NCBI RefSeq assembly: GCF_014192215.1
Contig: NZ_JACHXP010000004.1
Span: 186,001 to 250,000, forward strand
From: Halomonas cerina
Lineage (GTDB): Bacteria > Pseudomonadota > Gammaproteobacteria > Pseudomonadales > Halomonadaceae
Direction: 5' to 3'
DNA length: 64,000 bases
Position numbers and translations under genes: made by a program. This document shows positions 35,801-45,928 of this stretch, one piece after another. Numbering within the stretch: position 1 is the stretch's first letter; each line of letters opens with the position of its first letter. The notes under the pieces are model-generated. The model did not search any database and was not told where the DNA came from. It was given only the letters and a program-made list of their open reading frames with translations.

Positions 35801-36231
35801 GCTGGGAGGCACCGCTCGACCTCGACGCCCGGCTCGAGCTGGCCATGCGCGACAGCGGCCTGCTGGTCAACCTGTTCATCGACGCTGCCGGGGAACGACG
35901 CTGGCTGCGTGACCGGCTTACCCTCGGTGAAGTGCACGGCAAGGCCCGCGTGATGCTGAACGACGATACCCTCCGCCTGGAGGATCTCGCAATGTACGGC
36001 GGCAACCGCCTGGAGCTGCTCGCCAACCTCGCCCTGCGCGACTCCCATGTGGCGGGCCGCGCCTTCGCTCGTTATGGGCCGCTGCGGCTGGGCATCGAGC
36101 TGGACGATGGTCGGCGTCGCTGGCAGTTGCGCAATGCCCGAGAGTGGTACACCAGCGGTCGATCCGCCAGCGAGCTGACCCTGCCCGAACGACGAGAGTG
36201 GTTCGACCAACTGGACGCGCAGCCGGAATGA
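32857..36231 (+). CDS. large AsmA/YdbH-like envelope protein with alternating internal repeats
   Basis: This 1124-residue protein has one N-terminal membrane helix (residues ~7-32) and a long periplasmic beta-rich part, like AsmA, TamB and YdbH proteins that bridge the envelope to move lipids. Two modules alternate three times: module A (AYLP...GGGRL...GSRLxVxSExLxARF) at ~203-248, 482-533 and 745-794; module B (FNxYLP...GGxA...LTGEAI...G.L...LDxSGxRxxL) at ~345-425, 615-694 and 873-953. No catalytic motif is seen. The ATG at 32857 is chosen because the leader ORF stop overlaps it; an in-frame ATG at 32800 lacks a ribosome site. It follows the LpxL-type gene. Confidence 0.72.
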   Translation: MTRSTPFKVLAWLVSILAALYLFYLVAANALLNSDWARSQLERSPRFTLSWEHAWTAFPGHLRVTRLRLAGTAAERHYTLKTNAATLHVALTPLLAHELHLRELKTEGMRHASLDAYRLQGSGTLRLAGVRWRAGELSVDRLALALEAGTLQHGDTPLVEDVVLDADLRLAPLILAKHSGREAARFVSGTLDLAGRSNAYAVFNPYLAALGWLAIGGHGDLQGELAIADGELQPGSRLRLDSPRLSVRLDERHWLADGALYHLQGAGTVAAEVGEDTRLTVQLDDIEMVDLLPEATPTSTSRLLLSGEGFRLELVAAALRLHAPPEELQRVELRWQSTETADIAAFNRYLPAPIPLELKGGSARLQGGLIFEADRLTGGFDLTGEAIALRLGERPLTGRLALSLPIAELDVTHGTLDLSGTRFDLEAAAPGETQPLTTALELPIARFHSPLAWRELDDSLLFGGEVPWDATLELRGHVANLGVLDPFLADWFGGSGLALEGGGRLAGALRIRDGQPLAGSRLEVRSEALGARFRGFHARGDGQARLALVPDARYPEANVELVFDDVALTRTADGRRLFQAEHLLLAATTEARPQATHSPTAQVTWCDARLPSVNVLNAYLPVSAPLRLHGGQADSDGHLTLHEGRLRGGITLTGEAIDGRLLEEEFHGELDATLALRDLDPARQHLDISGSRVEVTASTNDEAPLRTLLVARQASFRGGVDWPGSEAPRRPLSGTLELEGLLDRLGFLNAYLPEEHGLAIQGGGRLSTELRFADGEAVPGSRLDVHSERLAARFLHYEAFGDGSLMIEIADPGAKLHLSLPRFGLRRQGDAGTLIEGRLLDIHSQARHFALPEGLRSLSTRIDMPHVVAPNLAAFNDYLPEGGGIELLAGQATIATHLQLEGTDAVGTLALQAPRARLAFDEQTLDGELRLAMRLADGDLKTLRFDVSGSQLNLDDVRLMDDNGSLTQGWWARLALPEGRMRWEAPLDLDARLELAMRDSGLLVNLFIDAAGERRWLRDRLTLGEVHGKARVMLNDDTLRLEDLAMYGGNRLELLANLALRDSHVAGRAFARYGPLRLGIELDDGRRRWQLRNAREWYTSGRSASELTLPERREWFDQLDAQPE

Positions 36232-36287
36232 TCCGAATGCCGGGATGGGTGGCAAGGCCTCGCCAAGCTGCTAGACTGATCCACTCG

Positions 36288-36424
36288 CTTGACGGGGTGC
36301 CGGTGGAACCGGCTGAGATGGCGCAGGCTAGTGCTCGATACGAGAGAGCCCAGCGCTGGTCCCGTGGAACCTGATCCGGGTGGGCGTGGGCCTCGGCCCC
36401 GCGTGAACCGGCGTAGGGAATCAG
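36288..36424 (+). ncRNA. TPP riboswitch upstream of tenA
   Basis: The conserved THI-box core is present: GACGGGGTGCC, GGCTGAGAT, then GAACCTGATCCGGG and ACCGGCGTAGGGAATCA closing the structure. A long extra stem occupies 36325-36360 and a second one 36380-36402. The tenA ribosome site CGGAGG at ~36505 can pair with upstream CCTCC stretches (~36460), suggesting control of translation start. Confidence 0.95.
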
Positions 36425-36515
36425 GCGGTGGGCCCGGCACGCTCCCTTTCCATCCGGCCCTCCTCCCATCTTCCGCTGCGTCCGCCCTCCGGATCCCGAC
36501 CGCACCGGAGGCAAG

Positions 36516-37184
36516 ATGGGCTACCGCTTCAGCGATCTGACCGACGCCTGCCAGCCGGACTGGCGCGCCTACATCGAGCACGACTTCGTACGCGCGCTGG
36601 GCGCCGGGCACCTCGACGAGGACGCGTTTCGTCACTACCTGGAACAGGACTACCTGTTCCTGGTGCATTTCGCCCGGGCCTATGCCCTGGCCGCCTACAA
36701 GAGCCAGACCCTGGCCGAGCTGCGCCATGCCGTCGAGGGCCTGAAGACCATCCTCGACGAGGAACTCGACCTGCACATCGGCTACTGCCGTGAGTGGGGC
36801 ATCGGCGAGGACGATCTGGCGGCGCTGCCCGAGGCCCGCGCCACCCTCGCCTATACCCGCTACGTGCTGGACACCGGCAGCCGCGGCGACCTACTCGACC
36901 TGCACGTGGCTCTGGCCCCCTGTCTAATCGGCTACGGCGAGATCGCGGGCTGGCTGAACGCCCAGCCCTTCACGGTGCGCGGCGTGGCCAATCCTTATGA
37001 CGCCTGGATCGCCATGTACGAGGGCAACGCCTTCCAGGCCGCGATGCAGGATGAGCGGGCCTGGCTCGACGCACGGCTGGCCGAGGTCACCCCAGAGCGC
37101 TTCGCCCGGTTGGCGACCATCTTCCGGGATGCCACGCGGCTCGAGATCGATTTCTGGCAGATGGGACTGGATCGCTCGCTGTAG
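36516..37184 (+). CDS. tenA: aminopyrimidine aminohydrolase / thiaminase II TenA
   Basis: This 222-residue all-helical protein has the TenA pattern: FRHYLEQDYLFLVHFARAYALAAYKS (~35-60), EELDLHIGYCREWGI (~85-99) and the catalytic Cys in LHVALAPCLIGYGEIA (~135-150), plus PYDAWIAMYEGNAFQ near 170. It hydrolyses formylaminopyrimidine or aminopyrimidine products of thiamine decay so the pyrimidine can be reused. It is preceded by its own TPP riboswitch and followed by a second riboswitch and thiC. Confidence 0.92.
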   Translation: MGYRFSDLTDACQPDWRAYIEHDFVRALGAGHLDEDAFRHYLEQDYLFLVHFARAYALAAYKSQTLAELRHAVEGLKTILDEELDLHIGYCREWGIGEDDLAALPEARATLAYTRYVLDTGSRGDLLDLHVALAPCLIGYGEIAGWLNAQPFTVRGVANPYDAWIAMYEGNAFQAAMQDERAWLDARLAEVTPERFARLATIFRDATRLEIDFWQMGLDRSL

Positions 37185-37279
37185 CGGGCTGGTCCTATCG
37201 CCACCGCCAGGTTGGTGCTGGTCGCGCCGACCGATGACCGTTACCAAGGAAGGACCGGAAGCCCAGGCTCCACCACCAC

Positions 37280-37386
37280 GCTTGACGGGGTGCCGTTGAT
37301 GACGGCTGAGATCATGCCTCTCGCCACCGGGCGACAGCATGGGTCCCGTTGAACCTGAACTGGCTAGGACCAGCGTAGGGATCAAG
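37280..37386 (+). ncRNA. TPP riboswitch upstream of thiC
   Basis: A second complete THI box: GACGGGGTGCC, GGCTGAGATCATGCC, a GC-rich side stem (CTCGCCACCGGGCGA), then GTTGAACCTGAACTGG and ACCAGCGTAGGGATCAAG. It lies 96 bp after the tenA stop and 78 bp before thiC. Both genes therefore have their own thiamine sensor. Confidence 0.95.
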
Positions 37387-37418
37387 CGATCGAGCAGACT
37401 GACCTGCCGCGCCCCTGA

Positions 37419-39353
<1,935 letters not shown>

Positions 39354-39377
39354 GGCTCGACGCGGGCCTTGAAACGG

Positions 39378-39427
39378 AATGCCCCGCTGCCACCCTGTAG
39401 CGACGGGGCATTCTTCATAGGCGGCTC
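39378..39427 (+). terminator. hairpin after thiC
   Basis: Arms AATGCCCCG (39378-39386) and CGGGGCATT (39414-39422) enclose a 27-base interval and are followed by CTTCAT. It sits between thiC and the convergent outer-membrane barrel gene and can serve both. Confidence 0.65.
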
Positions 39428-39440
39428 GGGCCCGCGCGGT

Positions 39441-39947
39441 TCAGAAGCGGTAGGTCAGACCGATGCTGGCCGCGTCGAAATCGAAGTCCGACTCCTCTAG
39501 GTAGCGCATGTAATCGGCACCCACCGCCAGGTTCGGTGTCACGGCATAGCTGGCACCGGCACCGTAGGAGAAGTCGCTCTCGCTGTCGGTCCTTTCGAAC
39601 TCCACCTCGGTGCCCCCTAGCAGGCCATAGACCTTGAACGCCTGGGTGATGGGCAGCATACCCTTCACATAGCCGCCGGCCAGGTAGTCCAGGTCCACCG
39701 AACCGTCGGAGCCGCCGGTACCCAGGTGGCCTTCGATGGCGAGGTAGTCGTTGAAGGCCACGCCGCCCCGCAGCCGCAGGCCGGTGCTGTCGAAATCGCT
39801 GCGCCCATTCCGGTCCAGTTCCCAGTACATGGCATCGGCACCGACGTAGGGGCTCGGTTGGTAGGCCAAGGGCCCGCTCTGCGCCTGAACCGCACCGGTG
39901 ACAAGCAATGCTGCCAAGGATGAGGCGGTAATGACTGATGTTTTCAT
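39441..39947 (-). CDS. outer-membrane beta-barrel protein (paralogue 1)
   Basis: This 168-residue protein has a cleavable signal peptide (MKTSVITASSLAALLVTGAVQA), then alternating strands (YVGADAMYWELDR, GLRLRGGVAFNDYLAIEGHLG, KVYGLLGGTEVEFER, FSYGAGASYAVTPNLAVGADYMRYLE) and ends in FDAASIGLTYRF, an aromatic C-terminus that the BAM complex recognises. The size and pattern fit the OmpX/OmpW-like small barrel porin family. A paralogue is at 41310 and a remnant at 40140. The ATG at 39947 is supported by GGGAGA. Confidence 0.82.
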   Translation of the reverse strand: MKTSVITASSLAALLVTGAVQAQSGPLAYQPSPYVGADAMYWELDRNGRSDFDSTGLRLRGGVAFNDYLAIEGHLGTGGSDGSVDLDYLAGGYVKGMLPITQAFKVYGLLGGTEVEFERTDSESDFSYGAGASYAVTPNLAVGADYMRYLEESDFDFDAASIGLTYRF

Positions 39948-40073
39948 GGCCATCTCCCATTGATAGGCTTGCACTCTTTGTCGTCGAGGGCAGGGGCAAC
40001 TTACGTACCCGGCGATGTCAAGTGGGGGCCCATCAGCTGAGGGCTATGGGGAGGGTATCGTGATGCCGACGAC

Positions 40074-40107
40074 GAGCGCCCCCGCCGGGAGAAGGTCGGG
40101 GGCGCTC
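40074..40107. terminator. hairpin beside the barrel-gene remnant
   Basis: An 11-bp perfect stem (GAGCGCCCCCG / CGGGGGCGCTC) with a 12-base loop lies just past the stop of the degenerate barrel gene at 40140. It occupies the place of that gene's former terminator, as the hairpin at 39378 does for the intact copy. Confidence 0.6.
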
Positions 40108-40139
40108 ATCATTCCGTTTCCGACTGGAGTCGACAGGGG

Positions 40140-40211
40140 TCAGAAGCGGTAGGTCAGACCGACGCTCGCCGCGTCGAAATCGAAGTCCGACTTGTCGAGG
40201 TAGGGCCCGAA
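40140..40211 (-). pseudogene. 3' remnant of a third outer-membrane barrel gene
   Basis: Read on the minus strand this encodes [23 protein letters not shown] and a stop. It matches [23 protein letters not shown] at the end of the intact gene at 39441, with near-identical DNA over about 60 bases. Similarity ends abruptly near 40211, so the rest of the gene was deleted. Confidence 0.8.
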
Positions 40212-40322
40212 CGCAAATCCCACCTTACCTCTGCCGCGACTGGCCCAGCAGCATGCCGGGTATCCCTACTTTCTGACGCAACGCAGCATGCATTCGCCGT
40301 TACGACATCCACGGCACCAGCC

Positions 40323-40490
40323 ATGCATCGTCAGAAGGCCCTGGGGTTGCCGATGGCCGGCCGCGCCATGGTGTTCGTCTTCCCCGACCTCAACACCGGC
40401 AACACCACCCACAAGGCGGTGCAGCGCAGCACCCGGGGGCAGCATCGCCCCCATGCTGCAGGGCCTGATGGAACGCGCTCTATCCCGCTC
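40323..40490 (+). pseudogene. frameshifted C-terminal fragment of phosphate acetyltransferase (pta)
   Basis: One frame reads [21 protein letters not shown], which matches the conserved Pta segment [18 protein letters not shown]. After a one-base shift near 40440 another frame continues [17 protein letters not shown], matching GPMLQGLxKPVNDLSRG in Pta. About 50 residues from near the C-terminus of Pta are thus preserved in broken form, with no start or remaining protein. Pta turns the acetyl phosphate made by Xsc into acetyl-CoA, so the fragment may be a relic of the sulfonate gene set. Confidence 0.75.
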
Positions 40491-40549
40491 GCCTCTATCG
40501 GCCTAGAGTGGAAGCATACATTGTTCGCTAAGCAGCAGGAGGCATGCCC

Positions 40550-41152
40550 ATGACGGCGCAGGACCGGCCCACGGCCTTGGCAGGAAACGGGAGACGCGCT
40601 CAGCTATCGCTCTTCGCACGCAACTTCTTCAAGCATCCCCGTATGCTGGGCTCGATCATCCCCAGTTCCCCCTTTCTGGTGCGGCGATTGGTCGAGCGGA
40701 TCGACTGGCAGAACACCCGGGTGATCGTCGAATACGGGCCCGGCGTCGGGACCATCACCCGGGAGCTCCTGCGCCACATGCCAACGGAGGTGACCCTGCT
40801 GGCGCTAGAGACCAATCAGGAGTTCGTCGACTTCCTCCAGCAGTCGCTGCCAGATCCCCGGCTCCGAGTGGTCCGGGGCTCCGCCGAGACGATCCAGGCC
40901 GAGCTGACCCGCCTGGGGCTACCCGCCGCCGACTACGTAGTGGCCGGTATCCCCTTCAGCACCATGCCGGCCACAAGCCGCGAGTCCATCCTCATGAACA
41001 GTCTGGACGCGCTCTCGCCCCAGGGCTCCATGCTGATCTACCAGTTCTCCTCCAAGATATTACCCGACCTACACCGCGTCTTCTCCGACGTAGAGTGCGA
41101 TTTCGAGCCCCTCAACATTCTCCCGGCGAAGCTCTACTACTGCCGCCCCTGA
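40550..41152 (+). CDS. SAM methyltransferase (phospholipid N-methyltransferase/KsgA-like)
   Basis: This 200-residue protein begins [29 protein letters not shown], then has the SAM site [20 protein letters not shown] (~60-79), [27 protein letters not shown] and [12 protein letters not shown] (~128-139). This order matches PmtA-type phospholipid N-methyltransferases and related rRNA adenine methyltransferase-fold proteins. The [16 protein letters not shown] opening is typical of the phospholipid group. AGGAGG lies seven bases before the ATG at 40550; an ATG at 40544 is too close to it. Confidence 0.8.
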   Translation: MTAQDRPTALAGNGRRAQLSLFARNFFKHPRMLGSIIPSSPFLVRRLVERIDWQNTRVIVEYGPGVGTITRELLRHMPTEVTLLALETNQEFVDFLQQSLPDPRLRVVRGSAETIQAELTRLGLPAADYVVAGIPFSTMPATSRESILMNSLDALSPQGSMLIYQFSSKILPDLHRVFSDVECDFEPLNILPAKLYYCRP

Positions 41153-41309
41153 GGCGCCTGCCCGACCACCGCACCGATTGGAGAGATGGACCGCCCTCAG
41201 CCTCTGATACCGCCAGCAACGGGTGATCGTCATGGCCGGCCCTGAGGGCATGGCCTGAGACGACGCCCCTGCCGGTGGGGACGTCGCCGTTCAAGGCTAC
41301 GCCAGAGCG

Positions 41310-41816
41310 TCAGAAGTGATAGCTCAAGCCCACACTGGCCGCGTCGAAGTTGTAGTTCTCCTCGTCGAGGTAGCGCATATAGTCGGCCCGGGCCGCCAGA
41401 TTGGGCGTCACATCCAGTTCGGCGCCGCCCCCATAGGAGACATCGTTCTCCTCGTCGACGTCGAGCTCCACCTGGGTCACCCCCGCCAGGCCGTAGAGGC
41501 GAAACTGCGACCCGAGCGGCACGCTGCCCTTGGCATAAAGGCCGACAAGGTCATCCAGCTCTACCCCTTCATCGGATCCGCCGGTGCCCAGATGGCCCTC
41601 GAGGGCGAAGTATTCGTTGAACGCCAGGCCACCGCGCAGGCGCAGACCGGCACTGTCGGCATCCTTGGCAGGTCCGTCACGGTTGAGCTCCCAGAACATG
41701 GCGTCGGCACCGAGATACAGGCTCGGCGCGTAGGCCAGGGGACCCTCCTGGGCCTGAGTGGCGGTACCGACCAGCAGCAGGACGGCAGAAACAGCAGGTA
41801 GCGCGACGGGCTTCAT
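41310..41816 (-). CDS. outer-membrane beta-barrel protein (paralogue 2)
   Basis: This 168-residue protein is a close relative of the 39441 product. It has a signal peptide (MKPVALPAVSAVLLLVGTATQAQ), shared blocks [82 protein letters not shown], and the same length. It ends in an aromatic residue as expected for outer-membrane barrels. A weak hairpin at 41261-41286 follows it. No special substrate can be inferred. Confidence 0.82.
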   Translation of the reverse strand: MKPVALPAVSAVLLLVGTATQAQEGPLAYAPSLYLGADAMFWELNRDGPAKDADSAGLRLRGGLAFNEYFALEGHLGTGGSDEGVELDDLVGLYAKGSVPLGSQFRLYGLAGVTQVELDVDEENDVSYGGGAELDVTPNLAARADYMRYLDEENYNFDAASVGLSYHF

Positions 41817-41949
41817 GAACCACCTCCATGTAGGAAAGAATGTTTCAAATTGTTACGCAAGCAGTCTGGTCGCGCTTCGGTCAAAATGCAATATCCCTGG
41901 CTGAGAAAACCCGCCCCCTGATGGTCCTCATGATGAAGGGGTTCCATTG

Positions 41950-41980
41950 GAGCCCTCATCCCGTCGTGAGTTGAGGGCTC
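41950..41980 (-). terminator. hairpin overlapping the thiG stop codon
   Basis: Arms GAGCCCTCA (41950-41958) and TGAGGGCTC (41972-41980) enclose 13 bases. The right arm includes the thiG stop codon. No T-run follows on the minus strand, so intrinsic termination would be weak. Confidence 0.5.
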
Positions 41981-42773
41981 ACGCGCCGAGACGCCCCGCC
42001 ATAGGCGAGGAGGGCTCGGCCTGGTCCCGGCGCGGCATGCGACCGGCCAGGTAGGCACCGCGCCCGGCCTGAACGGCGGCCTTCATGGCCCGGGCCATGG
42101 CTACCGGGTCGTGGGCATGGGCGATGGCGGAGTTCATCAGCACGGCATCGCAGCCCAGTTCCATGGCCAGCGCCGCCTCCGAGGCGGTACCGATACCGGC
42201 ATCGATCAGCACGGGCACCGATGAGCGCTCGATGATCAATCGAATGTGGTAGGGGTTCTGGATGCCACAGCCCGAGCCGATCAGCGAACCCAGCGGCATG
42301 ATGGCGCAACAGCCCAGCGACTCGAGTTCCCCGGCCACGATGGGATCGTCGCTGGTATAGGCCATGACATCGAAGCCGTCGGCGATCAGCGCCTCGGCCG
42401 CCTTGAGGGTCTCCACCACATTGGGGTAGAGCGTAGTCTCGTCGCCCAGCACCTCGAGCTTGACCAGGTTATGGCCGTCCAGCAATTCCCGGGCCAGCCG
42501 GCAGGTACGCACGGCGGCCCGAGCGTCGTAGCAACCCGCGGTGTTGGGTAGCAGGGTGTAACGTGACGGCGGCACCACCTCCAGCAGAGGCGGCTCGTCG
42601 TTGCCCTGGCCCAGGTCGGTGCGGCGTACCGCGAAAGTCACCACCTCGGTGCCGCTGGCTTCGAGGGCCGCGGCCGTCTCTTCGGCGTTGCGATACTTGC
42701 CGGTGCCGACCAGCAGGCGCGAGGCAAACTCACGGCCGGCAATACGCAGCGGTTGGTCGTCTAGCGTCATCAT
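41979..42773 (-). CDS. thiG: thiazole synthase ThiG
   Basis: This 264-residue TIM-barrel enzyme makes the thiazole phosphate of thiamine from deoxyxylulose phosphate, dehydroglycine and the ThiS thiocarboxylate. Signatures: [14 protein letters not shown] (~14-27), [33 protein letters not shown] with the Schiff-base Lys (~103), [12 protein letters not shown] and [30 protein letters not shown]. It has no ribosome site of its own; its ATG overlaps the yeiH-type stop (TGATG), so it relies on coupling. No thiS is next to it and thiO lies 17 kb away. Confidence 0.93.
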   Translation of the reverse strand: MMTLDDQPLRIAGREFASRLLVGTGKYRNAEETAAALEASGTEVVTFAVRRTDLGQGNDEPPLLEVVPPSRYTLLPNTAGCYDARAAVRTCRLARELLDGHNLVKLEVLGDETTLYPNVVETLKAAEALIADGFDVMAYTSDDPIVAGELESLGCCAIMPLGSLIGSGCGIQNPYHIRLIIERSSVPVLIDAGIGTASEAALAMELGCDAVLMNSAIAHAHDPVAMARAMKAAVQAGRGAYLAGRMPRRDQAEPSSPMAGRLGA

Positions 42774-43843
42774 CACAGGCTCACTAGGTCGAAGTGGATA
42801 AAGGCCAGCACCAGCAACAACAGAAAGACGGTCTCCGCCACCATTAGAATCACCGGTTTCCAGCCCACCACGGCCAGCTTCTGGAAGGAGGTCTTGATGC
42901 CCAAGGCGGCGATGGCCGTGACCAGGCACCAGCGTGACAGATCGGTGAAGCCCTCGGTGACCACCGGTGGAATCCAGCCGAGACTGTTGATGATCACCAG
43001 CGCCACGAAGGCCACCAGGAAGGTCGGCAGCATCGGCACCTTGCCTCCCCCATCCTCCTCCTGGCGGTTGCGACGGAACAGGAACATGAAGACCATCACC
43101 GCCGGCACCAGCATCGCCACCCGCAGCAGCTTGACGAAGGTCGAGACATCACCGGTGTTCTCGGAAATCATGTAGCCGGCACCGACCACCTGGGCTACGT
43201 CATGAATGGTGCCGCCGAGGAAGATACCCGCGTTGGTGTCACTCAACCCCAGCACGCCGACGATCAGCGGATAGGTCACCATCGCCATGGTGGACAGCGT
43301 CGTGACCCCCACGACGGTCATGATGGTGTTGCGCTCATGGGTGGCATTGCGTGGCATCACCGCCGACAGGGCCAGGGCCGCCGAAGCGCCACAGATCGCC
43401 ACCGACCCGCCCGTGAGCAATCCCATGTCCCGATCGAGGCCCAGCAGGCGCGCCAGCACGGCCCCCATGACGATGGTCAACATCACGCCACAGACCACGG
43501 TAAGCACCGGTCCGATGCCGAGTTCGGCGACCTGCTCGATGGTGATACGCACGCCGAGCAGGGCGACACCGATCCTGAGCACCTGCCGGGCGGCAAACTC
43601 GACACCGGCCAGGCAGCGCCCTTCCTCGGAGAGAAAGTGCAGGGTCATGCCGAAAAGCAAGGCGTAGAGCAGCGTCGGTCCGCCGTAGTGATCGGCAATG
43701 AATGTGGTGGCCAAGGCGATGGTGATGCAGATCATCAGCCCCGGGAGAATGCGTTGGAAGGGCTCCAGGCTGCGGGGCAGGGCCCGCTTGTGAGCCTGGA
43801 GGGTCGACATATCGGATGCGCCATCGGCGTCTCGACGAGTCAT
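42773..43843 (-). CDS. YeiH-type putative sulfate/sulfite exporter (TauZ-like)
   Basis: This 356-residue protein has about ten membrane helices and the COG2855/YeiH pattern: [57 protein letters not shown] (~145-165) and [18 protein letters not shown] (~215-232). Family members in taurine gene clusters were named TauZ and proposed to export sulfate or sulfite. Here it sits 228 bp from the putative isethionate dehydrogenase, at the edge of the sulfonate island, which supports that role. It is coupled to thiG downstream. Confidence 0.78.
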   Translation of the reverse strand: MTRRDADGASDMSTLQAHKRALPRSLEPFQRILPGLMICITIALATTFIADHYGGPTLLYALLFGMTLHFLSEEGRCLAGVEFAARQVLRIGVALLGVRITIEQVAELGIGPVLTVVCGVMLTIVMGAVLARLLGLDRDMGLLTGGSVAICGASAALALSAVMPRNATHERNTIMTVVGVTTLSTMAMVTYPLIVGVLGLSDTNAGIFLGGTIHDVAQVVGAGYMISENTGDVSTFVKLLRVAMLVPAVMVFMFLFRRNRQEEDGGGKVPMLPTFLVAFVALVIINSLGWIPPVVTEGFTDLSRWCLVTAIAALGIKTSFQKLAVVGWKPVILMVAETVFLLLLVLAFIHFDLVSL

Positions 43844-44071
43844 ATCGCCACCTTTGTAAGCCAGGGGTCGATCATCGCTTCCTGCGACACAGGATCGGCC
43901 CTTCGTTGTTTGGAATAGGGATCCCGGCAGGGAAACGCTCGGGGGACGTCCTCACCGGACATCGGGGCCGGGCGCCCATTACCGGCCCCACGGGCGTCAT
44001 GTTGCATGGGCGCTGGAAGGGAAGTTAGGACCAGTTACGGGCCGGCCTTGAGGCCAATCCGGGCGCCACTA

Positions 44072-45703
44072 TCAGGAGGCCCGCGCATGCTGGGCATGCG
44101 CTGCCTTGATCATGTCGGCCGCCTTCTCGGCGATCATGATCGTGGGCGCATTGGTATTGCCGGAGACGATCACCGGCATGATCGAGGCGTCCACCACGCG
44201 CAGCCCCGCCAGGCCATGTACGCACAACTGGTCATCCACCACCGCCAGCGGGTCATGCCCCATCTTGCAGGTACCGGCCGGATGATAGATCGTCTGGCTG
44301 TGCTGGCGTGCCGCCTCGAGGAGTTCCTCGTCGCTCTGATACTGCGCCCCAGGCACGTACTCCTCGGTAATCACCGAGGCCAGCGGTTCCTGCTCGGCGA
44401 TGCGCCGCGCCACCTTGATGGCATCCACCGCGACCCGGCAATCCTTCTCGGTGCTCAGGTAGTTGGGCCGGATCGAGGGGTAGACGGCGGGGTCAGGACT
44501 GGTAATGCGAATGGAGCCACGGCTAGTCGGGCGCAGCTGACAGACCGAGGAGGTAAAGGCGGAGAAGGGATGCACGCCCTCGGCCGGCTTGTCGGCAGAG
44601 AGCGGCTGCATATGAAACTGGATATCCGGGCGCTGCAGACCATCTCGGGACCGAGTGAACACACACACCTGGCTGGCGGCGAGGGTCAGAGGGCCGGTAC
44701 GGGTCAACAGATACTGGGTGCCCACCGCGAGTTTCCTCAGGGGATGACGCACTTCGTCGTTGAGCGTTCGACAGCGCGTCTTGAACACCAGGCGGACCTG
44801 CAGGTGATCCTGCAGGTTCTCTCCCACCCCCGGCAGCTCGTGCAGGCACTCGACCCCGACCGCTTTGAGATGCTCGGGGTCCCCGATGCCGGAACACTGC
44901 AGGATCTGCGGCGATCCGATGGCACCGCTGGCAAGCAGGACCTCGAGGTTGGCCCGCACGCGCTCCAGACGCTCACCATGACGATACTCGACCCCCACCA
45001 CACGCTTGCCCTCGAGCAGCAGCCGCTGGCAGTGCGCCCGCTTGATGATGGTAAGGTTGGCTCGCTTCTGGGCCGGTCGGAGAAACGCCTTGGCCGTCGA
45101 ACAGCGAAAGCCTTTGTAGGAAGTCTGCTGGAAGTAGCCCACCCCTTCCTGGGTCGCCCCGTTGACGTCGCGATTCTCGGGAATCCCGGCGGCCTTGGCG
45201 GCCTCGATGAACCGCTCGGCGATCTCGCGTCGCAGCCGCAGGTCCGACACCTTCAACGGCCCCTCGGTGCCGTGATACGGGTCGGCACCGCGTTCCTGAC
45301 ACTCGGACTTCTTGAAATACGGCAATACGGAATCGTAGTCCCAGCCCGCGTTGCCCGCCGCGGCCCAGTCATCGTAGTCCTCGCGCTGCCCCCGGATATA
45401 CAGCAGTCCATTGAGAGAGCTGGACCCTCCCAGCACCTTGCCGCGAGGCCACTGCAGGCGACGGCCATTGATCCCTTCATCCGGATCGGTGAGGTAGCAC
45501 CAGTCCGTCGCAGGATTGTGCATGGTCTTGAAATAGCCGACGGGGACATGGATCCAGGGATTCCAGTCGGCACCGCCCGCTTCCAGCAACAAGACCTTCG
45601 CCGTGGGATCCTCACTGAGCCGATTGGCGAGCACACACCCCGCCGACCCGGCCCCCACGACGATGTAGTCAAAGGCTTCTTGCTTGTTAGTTGTTGATTT
45701 CAT
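44072..45703 (-). CDS. iseJ: GMC oxidoreductase, putative isethionate dehydrogenase
   Basis: This 543-residue FAD enzyme has the GMC signatures: [20 protein letters not shown] (~13-32), [21 protein letters not shown] (~85-105), [18 protein letters not shown] (~255-272), and the C-terminal catalytic pair His in [10 protein letters not shown] and Asn in [17 protein letters not shown]. It resembles choline dehydrogenase. In Cupriavidus necator such an enzyme (IseJ) oxidises isethionate to sulfoacetaldehyde. Divergent TRAP genes, an IclR regulator and an xsc gene 15 kb away favour this over choline or other alcohols, but substrate is inferred from context. ATG at 45703 is chosen; an in-frame ATG at 45727 is possible. 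Confidence 0.65.
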   Translation of the reverse strand: MKSTTNKQEAFDYIVVGAGSAGCVLANRLSEDPTAKVLLLEAGGADWNPWIHVPVGYFKTMHNPATDWCYLTDPDEGINGRRLQWPRGKVLGGSSSLNGLLYIRGQREDYDDWAAAGNAGWDYDSVLPYFKKSECQERGADPYHGTEGPLKVSDLRLRREIAERFIEAAKAAGIPENRDVNGATQEGVGYFQQTSYKGFRCSTAKAFLRPAQKRANLTIIKRAHCQRLLLEGKRVVGVEYRHGERLERVRANLEVLLASGAIGSPQILQCSGIGDPEHLKAVGVECLHELPGVGENLQDHLQVRLVFKTRCRTLNDEVRHPLRKLAVGTQYLLTRTGPLTLAASQVCVFTRSRDGLQRPDIQFHMQPLSADKPAEGVHPFSAFTSSVCQLRPTSRGSIRITSPDPAVYPSIRPNYLSTEKDCRVAVDAIKVARRIAEQEPLASVITEEYVPGAQYQSDEELLEAARQHSQTIYHPAGTCKMGHDPLAVVDDQLCVHGLAGLRVVDASIMPVIVSGNTNAPTIMIAEKAADMIKAAHAQHARAS

Positions 45704-45717
45704 AGCAAATTCACCAT

Positions 45718-45738
45718 AACGAAACATTTTGTCTCGTT
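45718..45738. promoter_or_regulatory. 21-bp palindrome, candidate IclR-type (IseR) operator
   Basis: Arms AACGAAACA and TGTCTCGTT flank TTT, with eight of nine positions matching. The form is like the KdgR box (TGAAACA-x-TGTTTCA) used by another IclR-family regulator. It lies in the gap between the divergent GMC gene and TRAP operon, whose 3' end carries an IclR gene. A partial copy (CATTTCGTCTC, 45778-45788) sits 53 bp away, about five helical turns. Confidence 0.5.
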
Positions 45739-45928
45739 TATAATGCACGACAACCTAGACACTCGTCAATAACGATTCATTTCGTCTCAAAAAAACTTGA
45801 AATTATCGGCTGCTTGGCATATTTTGAGATCGTACTCCTCAATTGATCAGACGATGAAGCGAGGAGTCTGGCACACATCACGCACCATCCCTTCACAAGT
45901 CCAACCACAAAATGCGGGAGTCCTGCTC

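Noticed and set aside
44006..45697. Plus-strand open frame (563 codons) opposite the GMC dehydrogenase
   Set aside because: Same reason: composition-driven antisense frame without a ribosome site or domain.
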